Origin: an uncultured Bacilli bacterium
GTDB lineage: Bacteria > Bacillota_I > Bacilli_A > RF39 > UBA660
DNA length: 8,429 nt
Assembly: GCA_949840855.1 (NCBI GenBank)
Contig: CATKYP010000032.1
Coordinates: forward strand, 1 to 8,429
Reading direction: 5' to 3'
This document shows, in pieces, positions 6,387 through 8,429 of this stretch (its first letter is position 1; each line of letters opens with the position of its first letter). The notes under the pieces are model-generated. The model ran no database searches and was not told the origin of the DNA. It saw nothing but the letters and a program-made list of their open reading frames with translations. Both the position numbers and the translations under genes were made by a program.

Positions 6387-7171
6387 TGCTTCTTTGTACC
6401 TCCAATTAACCTCTGCTTAATATATTCTCGACTTCTAGTTCTTAAATCAAACACACTTAAATACTTGATATTCTTATTTCCACCATGTTGCAACCAAACA
6501 TTGAATAGACGCTCAGCTAAAAAGCCAAAAACTCGACCTTGATATGTATCATAATTCGTAATATCAATTTGTTTTTCGACTTCAAATAAGATATCAAATA
6601 ACCATTGACAATATGCTACATACTCATCCTTGCTAGTATAACACATATTAAATTGGCTAAATTTATTACTTGTAAAAACTTTATCAAATGTTGCTTCATA
6701 TTCTGGATATAATTTTTTGATGGCACTTTTTGTGGCCTCTAAATCTTTTTTATAATGAGCATTGACATAATTTTCATAAAGATTTTTTTCTCCATCTTCT
6801 AGAGCAATCTTTTTGGGTACGATCCAATCATAATCTTTCAAGTAATCATCTGCCCTACTTAAACTTAATGGAATCACCTTACCCGCTACCACAGTTTCAA
6901 TATATTCAGCTAATTTGCTCTTATCAGAAAAATATCTTCTGTAATGTGAGATCCCAACATTACCTTGAACTTGATCTATATTTTTCCAAACCCAATACAT
7001 ACCAGTTAATTCACAATAGCTACTATTTTTATCCGAAATATTATCGCCCTGGTTATCCGTTAGATATTGTGCACTATCAATACGTTTTTTATTTGCTCCT
7101 ACCAATAGATTTCTATACCCTGCTGGTAGTTTATAATTATTAAGTTTATGTGTTATAACGTACATAGTCAT
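6383..7171 (-). CDS. DUF4422 (GT111-type) glycosyltransferase, predicted galactofuranosyltransferase
   Basis: 262-residue soluble protein with the DUF4422 pattern: MYVITHK at the N-terminus, ELTGMYWVWKN (54-64), GISHYRRYF (73-81), FNMCYTSKDEYVAYCQWLF (174-192) and YQGRVFGFLAERLFNVWL (210-227). From memory of the literature, the DUF4422 domain of Klebsiella WbbM is a GT-A-fold galactofuranosyltransferase that founded CAZy family GT111. I infer that this enzyme adds Galf to the repeat unit, using UDP-Galf; other donors in the family are possible. The ATG at 7171 has GGAGAG 9 nt upstream, placed in the last codons of the preceding transferase; a second in-frame ATG at 7165 is less well spaced. 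The gene lies 5 nt after the GT4 gene and overlaps the GT2 start by 4 nt. No mutase (Glf) gene is in the window. Family call is strong, sugar call moderate. Confidence 0.88.
   Translation of the reverse strand: MTMYVITHKLNNYKLPAGYRNLLVGANKKRIDSAQYLTDNQGDNISDKNSSYCELTGMYWVWKNIDQVQGNVGISHYRRYFSDKSKLAEYIETVVAGKVIPLSLSRADDYLKDYDWIVPKKIALEDGEKNLYENYVNAHYKKDLEATKSAIKKLYPEYEATFDKVFTSNKFSQFNMCYTSKDEYVAYCQWLFDILFEVEKQIDITNYDTYQGRVFGFLAERLFNVWLQHGGNKNIKYLSVFDLRTRSREYIKQRLIGGTKKH
6398..6403 (-). promoter_or_regulatory. Shine-Dalgarno of the GT2 gene (TTG start)
   Basis: GGAGGT on the coding strand inside the DUF4422 gene, 11 nt before the TTG at 6386. The strong site supports a TTG start and translational coupling through the TTGA stop/start overlap. 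Confidence 0.65.
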
Positions 7172-7176
7172 AAAAA

Positions 7177-8400
7177 TTATCTCTCCATTTCATCTACAAA
7201 ATTATTGTAGAATTCTCCAATTCCCCAATTTCTAGCCTTTACTTTTAGACGTCGTGTCATTTCTGCTCTCTTTTCACGATTATCAAGTAGTTCATCCAAT
7301 GACTTCGCAATATTATCAACTAAATGTTCATCATTAGGTAAGACTATACTTGAGTCATTATCAGCATATTCAGAAGTACCACCTGTACATGTTGTTATCA
7401 ATGGTTTATATGCACTCAATGCCTCAATCACTGATAATGATCCTGGCTCATCCCAAACTGATGGTACTACCACAACATCTGCAATTCGTAAAAACTTAGG
7501 AATTTCATTGTAATCTACATAACCACTGAAAATGATCTTATCTTTCATGCTTTCAGTTAGTACTTTTAACTCCTGTTCATAATCACTCTTCATCCCACTA
7601 GCAAAATAGTAGCTTCCTACAATAAGCAACTTAGCATTTGGCTTATTCAACTGTTTCCACGCTAATAAAAGTTCACGAATTCCCTTTTCAGCATTTAAAC
7701 GTCCTGAAAATAAAACGACCCTTTCACCAGGCTTTATATCAAAACTCTCCTTCAAATTAGTTAATTCTTCAACACTAAAATTCTCTCTAAATTTAGTACT
7801 ATCTATTCGGTTAGGTAATACATCATATTTTATATCTGTTTTGCCAAGGAGTTCTCTTAATGTACCATTGATATAATTACTAACCCCTAAAACTTTATAT
7901 GTTTGCTTGATAATATCTTCACAACCATACATGCTCCCCACTTTATTGTGTAAATGATAATAGTATTTCCCACAATATTTAAGATAGTTTTTATGTTTTT
8001 TCATTGCCATAAACAAAGTTGCATGATTTTCGATTACAACTCTATCATAGTTATTTTCTTTCAAAAAGAAAGCCACTCTATCAATGAAATACAAACGTTG
8101 TAAAATATACCTATATGACATACTTTTTTCTTTTTTTGCTATCTTTGAGAAAAAATAATAGATAAGTAAATCTAATTTTTTAATTATTTTAGGTGTTTTT
8201 ATAAACTCAAATGAAGTATTTTTATATTTTCTGCTCAACTTTTCAGCTTTTTTATCATATGCAGAAAAAATGTTTAAATCTACATTGCCCTTGCGTTCAT
8301 TCTCATTTATCAAATTCTCAACTAAATTTTCAACAGCTCCACCTCGAGTTGCTGGAACTGGAAAATACCCAGTAGTTATTATTGCTATCCTCTTCTTCAT
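7177..8400 (-). CDS. Family 4 glycosyltransferase (GT-B fold)
   Basis: Retaining transferase with two Rossmann-like domains, 407 residues, near the normal family length. The N-terminal acceptor domain starts RIAIITTGYFPVPATRGGAVENLVENL with the glycine-rich GGAVE loop near 20-24. The C-terminal donor domain begins near 225 (GERVVLFSGRLNAEKG) with Arg234 and Lys239 as the usual phosphate-binding pair. The EX7E motif is complete: Glu318 and Glu326 in WDEPGSLSVIEA, followed by a TGGTSEY nucleotide-site loop (339-345). No membrane segment. The ATG at 8400 has GAGG 9 nt upstream. It would add one hexose or similar sugar to the lipid-linked repeat in the cytoplasm. The following DUF4422 gene starts 5 nt downstream, using an SD within this gene's last codons. 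Only 29 nt precede it in the window, so whether it is first in the operon is unknown. Donor sugar unknown. Confidence 0.94.
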   Translation of the reverse strand: MKKRIAIITTGYFPVPATRGGAVENLVENLINENERKGNVDLNIFSAYDKKAEKLSRKYKNTSFEFIKTPKIIKKLDLLIYYFFSKIAKKEKSMSYRYILQRLYFIDRVAFFLKENNYDRVVIENHATLFMAMKKHKNYLKYCGKYYYHLHNKVGSMYGCEDIIKQTYKVLGVSNYINGTLRELLGKTDIKYDVLPNRIDSTKFRENFSVEELTNLKESFDIKPGERVVLFSGRLNAEKGIRELLLAWKQLNKPNAKLLIVGSYYFASGMKSDYEQELKVLTESMKDKIIFSGYVDYNEIPKFLRIADVVVVPSVWDEPGSLSVIEALSAYKPLITTCTGGTSEYADNDSSIVLPNDEHLVDNIAKSLDELLDNREKRAEMTRRLKVKARNWGIGEFYNNFVDEMER

Positions 8401-8429
8401 TTTTTATATCCTCACCAATAATTTCTAAC

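Noticed and set aside
6868..7143. Plus-strand open frame opposite the DUF4422 gene
   Set aside because: Tyr-rich antisense product of an AT-rich gene, with no domain.
8412..8429. Possible end of an upstream gene (five codons then TGA)
   Set aside because: Only 18 nt are visible and other frames are open too, so it cannot be told from chance.
1..8429. tRNA or rRNA genes, CRISPR arrays, insertion sequences and long direct repeats
   Set aside because: Nothing with the expected structure was seen on either strand; nearly the whole window is taken up by the nine genes.

Overview
This AT-rich window encodes nine genes, all on the minus strand and transcribed from right (8400) to left (116). It is a section of an exopolysaccharide or capsule cluster of the Wzx/Wzy-dependent type. 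A split tyrosine kinase (separate CpsC-type membrane adaptor and CpsD-type kinase), a PHP-type CpsB phosphatase, purine-rich Shine-Dalgarno (SD) sites and low GC all indicate a Firmicute. The protein style suggests a lactic acid bacterium (Lactobacillaceae), but I cannot name a genus from sequence alone.

Layout in transcription order: a GT4-fold glycosyltransferase (8400-7177); a DUF4422/GT111-type transferase, predicted to add galactofuranose (7171-6383); a GT2 transferase with a TTG start (6386-5433); the Wzy polymerase with a GTG start (5416-4106); then the assembly and control module of CpsC/Wzz (4122-3355), CpsD/Wze tyrosine kinase (3337-2618) and CpsB/Wzb phosphatase (2591-1815); then a Core-2/I-branching (GT14-like) transferase (1789-842); and last the polyprenyl-phosphate sugar-1-phosphate transferase that starts each repeat unit (766-116). 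Gaps run from a 17-nt overlap to 75 nt. I see no convincing internal terminator, so this looks like one operon that continues upstream past the right edge.

How the genes would work together: the priming enzyme loads the first sugar phosphate on undecaprenyl phosphate at the inner membrane face. The GT2, GT4, DUF4422 and GT14-like enzymes extend it, so a repeat of about five sugars is possible if each adds one residue. A flippase not present here would export it, Wzy polymerises it, and CpsC/CpsD/CpsB set chain length and output through a tyrosine phosphorylation cycle. Flippase, LytR-type attachment protein and nucleotide-sugar genes (including the UDP-galactopyranose mutase needed if Galf is used) must lie outside the window.

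Points worth a second look: the T8 run at the end of cpsB, where loss of one base fuses CpsB in frame to the next transferase; the Galf prediction; the layout with the control module and priming enzyme at the 3' end; and the chain of non-ATG starts and overlaps. The first 115 bases, downstream of the last gene, hold no supportable gene or terminator.
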